Shown in pieces: positions 61,931-64,000 of a stretch of 64,000 nt of DNA. The notes under the pieces were generated by a model. That model was not told the origin of the DNA. It saw nothing but the letters and a program-made list of their open reading frames with translations, and did not search any database. The position numbers were made by a program, and so were the translations under genes. The first letter of the stretch is position 1, and each line of letters begins with the position of its first letter. Source of the DNA: Thalassospira xiamenensis M-5 = DSM 17429 (GTDB taxonomy: Bacteria; Pseudomonadota; Alphaproteobacteria; Rhodospirillales; Thalassospiraceae); contig NZ_CP004389.1 in assembly GCF_000300235.2 (NCBI RefSeq), positions 62,001-126,000 on the forward strand, given 5' to 3'.

Positions 61931-62968
61931 ATGAAGGTTGACTTCACCGATATTCTATATGACATCAACAATCCGGATGACGTTGGCATTCTGGGCGCTG
62001 ACGCTGACGACGGCGCGAACCCTGATGAGCTATCAACACCTGTAGGCCCCAACCGTGAAATCGTTCTTCAGGTCATAAAAGAGCTGACAGACATGGGTGG
62101 AGTTAAGTCCGGATCAAGGGTGAAGCTTGCCGGGCGCTGGTTCCGTCACACCAAAATAACGTCAGAGATCAGTGAATACGTCAAGCTGAGGCAAATACAT
62201 GACTATGTGCCTACCCTTGACGATCTGCAGGTAAATCCGGTCTTGCATGGCTTCCTCACAAAAATGGGATTAGAGCCAGGTCTATATTTGTTCTCAGGCC
62301 CGATGGGCAGTGGCAAAACAACGTTGGCGTCAGCCGTCTTTGGCAGCTGGCTGGAAACATTTGGTGGTATTGGAACAACAATCGAAGAACCGCCAGAATA
62401 TCCTCTTGAAAGAGCTTGGAAGAATGGAGCCGGGCGCTGCATTCAGGTCCCTGTCGAAGATGAAGATTGGGAAACGCCTTTCAAGAACGTCCTCAGAACA
62501 TCTTCTCGCTACCTCTTAATCGGTGAGATACGCTCGCCGCTGGCATCAATGCTTGCAATTAAAGCCGCCAGTAAGGGCGCTGCTGTTGTCGCAACAGTTC
62601 ATGCGCAGAACGTGGAAGATACTATCACCTCAATGACCGGGTATTGCAGGCAGGATGGCGGACGCCCGAGCGACTTGGCAGCCGTTCTGAAGGGGATTTT
62701 TCGTGTCAGTCTTCGTAGCAATGCGGCGGGAGGAAAAAGAACAAACATCAATCCTTTGTTTGGAACCGATAGCTTTTATAGCGCAATGTTCCACAACACT
62801 TCCGTCAAGATCACTGCTGAACTCAATAATTTAAGGCAGGCGATCGAAAATGAAAATAACAAGAACATCTCGGAAATTTCCCGCCTCCAGATGAATTTCC
62901 TCCAACTATATGCGCAGCAATATGCCGCCAAACATGCAATTGCCCAGCCAGCGAAACATCTCGCCTGA
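61931..62968 (+). CDS. PilT/VirB11-type ATPase of the type IV pilus
   Basis: This 345-aa protein has Walker A SGPMGSGKTT near 120-129, the Asp box TTIEEPPEYP, Walker B YLLIGEIRSP near 196 and a His box ATVHAQN near 221. Followed by a prepilin peptidase, it most likely powers assembly or retraction of a thin conjugative type IV pilus (as PilQ in IncI). The start is 15 bases after the degenerate paralogue. Confidence 0.85.
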   Translation: MKVDFTDILYDINNPDDVGILGADADDGANPDELSTPVGPNREIVLQVIKELTDMGGVKSGSRVKLAGRWFRHTKITSEISEYVKLRQIHDYVPTLDDLQVNPVLHGFLTKMGLEPGLYLFSGPMGSGKTTLASAVFGSWLETFGGIGTTIEEPPEYPLERAWKNGAGRCIQVPVEDEDWETPFKNVLRTSSRYLLIGEIRSPLASMLAIKAASKGAAVVATVHAQNVEDTITSMTGYCRQDGGRPSDLAAVLKGIFRVSLRSNAAGGKRTNINPLFGTDSFYSAMFHNTSVKITAELNNLRQAIENENNKNISEISRLQMNFLQLYAQQYAAKHAIAQPAKHLA

Positions 62969-62992
62969 ATTTACCGACAGGAAAACACAGGA

Positions 62993-63514
62993 ATGAATGA
63001 CACTGTATGGGAAATTAGCGGGTATGTGTGGAGCATAACGTCTTTGGGGTGCTGGCTATACATTGCAATTGTTGACTGGCGAGAGCATCACATTCAACGC
63101 ACACCATCAGCTATCGCAATAAGCCTTGGTGCACTGACAGCCATACTCCCCAGCAGCACAGTTGTTTTGGCATCAATCACAAATCAGCCGGCTGACATGT
63201 TCTTTGGGTTCGTTCTTGGCGGCTTGGCCTATTACCTTGCCCTGGGATTTGGATACGAAATCACCAGTGATCGCATTATTGGTCGCGGGGACCGGGATAT
63301 TCTTTTCGCTGCGGGTGCCACATGCGGCGCATCACACTTGCTTTACGCACTACTCCCCACAATGGCGGTCTATATTGTCATTGTTGGCGCAATCAAAAAA
63401 TCTTCGGCGAGGTCTGGAAATGTTGACGATGCCGCGGGATTGCCACTGGCACCGGGTATTGCCGCGAGCGTCGCAATCGGCTTGATCGCGCCTGAAATAT
63501 TGCCGCACTTCTAA
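62993..63514 (+). CDS. Prepilin peptidase (A24 family)
   Basis: This 173-aa membrane protein has the two catalytic Asp: VDWREHHI (Asp28) and GRGD (Asp100, the GxGD motif). It lacks the N-terminal methylase domain, like PilU of IncI plasmids. It processes the type IV prepilin, whose gene must lie beyond the window. Confidence 0.82.
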   Translation: MNDTVWEISGYVWSITSLGCWLYIAIVDWREHHIQRTPSAIAISLGALTAILPSSTVVLASITNQPADMFFGFVLGGLAYYLALGFGYEITSDRIIGRGDRDILFAAGATCGASHLLYALLPTMAVYIVIVGAIKKSSARSGNVDDAAGLPLAPGIAASVAIGLIAPEILPHF

Positions 63515-63607
63515 AAATACAAAAAACTGAACATCTACAAAAAACTTCCCCAATACAAAAAAGCGATTCTGTATAGTGGAGACTAAGCTGTAAGGACGAG
63601 TGATTTC
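63514..63607. promoter_or_regulatory. Promoter region with three TACAAAAAA motifs
   Basis: AATACAAAAAA (63517), CTACAAAAAA (63536) and AATACAAAAAA (63552) occur within 50 bases. They are followed by TATAGT, a likely -10 box, and GTAAGGACG as ribosome binding site of the next gene. Confidence 0.5.
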
Positions 63608-63919
63608 ATGTTGGATAAGACCGGAATGACATCTTCAAGAACCAACACCATGACCAACTCATTTAATCCGCGTCAGTCTGACATGAACGACGAAGGCGCG
63701 GTACTGGCCAGACAACGGAAGAACGGGACCCGCAGTCGGCAAGAACGCCGACCGATCACGCTCTATCTCCGTCCGGGCGACCAGGTGGAAGCCAAAATTA
63801 TTGCCGAATTCAATAATCACGCACATGGGCAAGAATATTTGCGCGAGCTGATCTCCCTTGGTTTCAAAACAAAACATCCGGAAATATTCAAAATACAGTC
63901 CGAGGGGGAGCAAGTTTGA
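63608..63919 (+). CDS. Possible ribbon-helix-helix plasmid protein (103 aa)
   Basis: The C-terminal half (RRPITLYLRPGDQVEAKIIAEF, then QEYLRELISLGF) reads like a ribbon-helix-helix DNA-binding domain of plasmid accessory proteins. The N-terminal 45 residues are polar. It may bind the TACAAAAAA motifs just upstream. ATG starts at 63608, 63626 or 63650 are all possible. Confidence 0.5.
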   Translation: MLDKTGMTSSRTNTMTNSFNPRQSDMNDEGAVLARQRKNGTRSRQERRPITLYLRPGDQVEAKIIAEFNNHAHGQEYLRELISLGFKTKHPEIFKIQSEGEQV

Positions 63920-64000
63920 TGACATCAAAACGAATTGCCGCCGCATTATTCGCATCGTCAGCGGCATTGATCACAGCCGGATCCTCTCACGCAGCATTCT
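63919..64000 (+). CDS. Exported protein (partial, runs off right edge)
   Basis: ATG 63919 overlaps the preceding TGA, with GAGGGGG upstream. The 27 visible residues (MTSKRIAAALFASSAALITA and on to SSHAAF) are a signal peptide with an AxA-type cleavage site. Confidence 0.6.
   Translation, partial: MTSKRIAAALFASSAALITAGSSHAAF

Noticed and set aside
1-64000. tRNA or rRNA genes
   Set aside because: No tRNA-like cloverleaf or rRNA sequence was noticed in intergenic regions by eye.

Overview
The window is most of a low-to-medium GC conjugative plasmid of an alphaproteobacterium. A marine Rhodospirillales host such as Thalassospira would fit the TRAP transporter, the GcrA-like protein and the codon use, but I cannot fix the genus. 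The backbone (about 24.4-64 kb) encodes a type IVB (Dot/Icm, IncI-like) conjugation apparatus: DotA, DotG, DotH, DotI, DotO, DotD, DotC, DotB, IcmT and probable DotF, IcmC, IcmD and DotN equivalents. With it are a primase, a RecD2-like helicase, a DsbC-like protein, a ParM/ParR-type segregation pair, a Rep_3-type initiator with flanking iterons, and the start of a type IV pilus locus (PilT-like ATPases and a prepilin peptidase). No relaxase or coupling protein is visible, so they probably lie outside the window.

The most unusual part is 1-19.4 kb. Fourteen copies of a 16-bp repeat (GTCCCTTATTTGGAAT on the plus strand, R below) separate genes that all point leftward. A small serine recombinase at 19262-18633 sits at the upstream end, and its own last codons and stop lie in the first R. 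On the coding strand R reads ATTCCAAATAAGGGAC. It supplies the last codons (Asn/Asp-Ser-Lys/Asn), the TAA stop and the Shine-Dalgarno of the next gene. The array carries a RES-Xre toxin-antitoxin pair in two near-identical copies about 15 kb apart, with homology that starts and stops inside R. It also holds a SIR2-domain protein, an Abi-C abortive infection protein, small membrane or secreted proteins, and at the left edge a large GC-rich protein with an Xre-type helix-turn-helix. This looks like an integron-like array of defence and stability cassettes, but built on a serine recombinase and with a site that doubles as translation signals. I do not know a described system of this form.

The array is split at 8.1-16.5 kb by a metabolic island: an IS701-type transposase remnant, an IclR regulator, an FAD-linked D-2-hydroxyacid dehydrogenase, a TRAP transporter (dctPQM), an acylating acetaldehyde dehydrogenase and a 4-hydroxy-2-oxovalerate aldolase. 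Together these could import and oxidise a 2,4-dihydroxy acid to pyruvate and acetyl-CoA. Both array ends at the island are truncated genes.

From 19.4 to 23.7 kb lies a rightward run of small unknown genes, one with an in-frame stop. The transfer region then follows in two blocks: leftward and rightward genes at 23.7-43 kb, and rightward genes at 43.4-52 kb. The origin is at 52.0-53.7 kb, and a rightward block at 54-64 kb carries DotD-DotC-DotB-IcmT, ParM/ParR and the pilus genes. A recurring AATACAAAAA-type motif marks many backbone intergenic regions and may be a shared operator.
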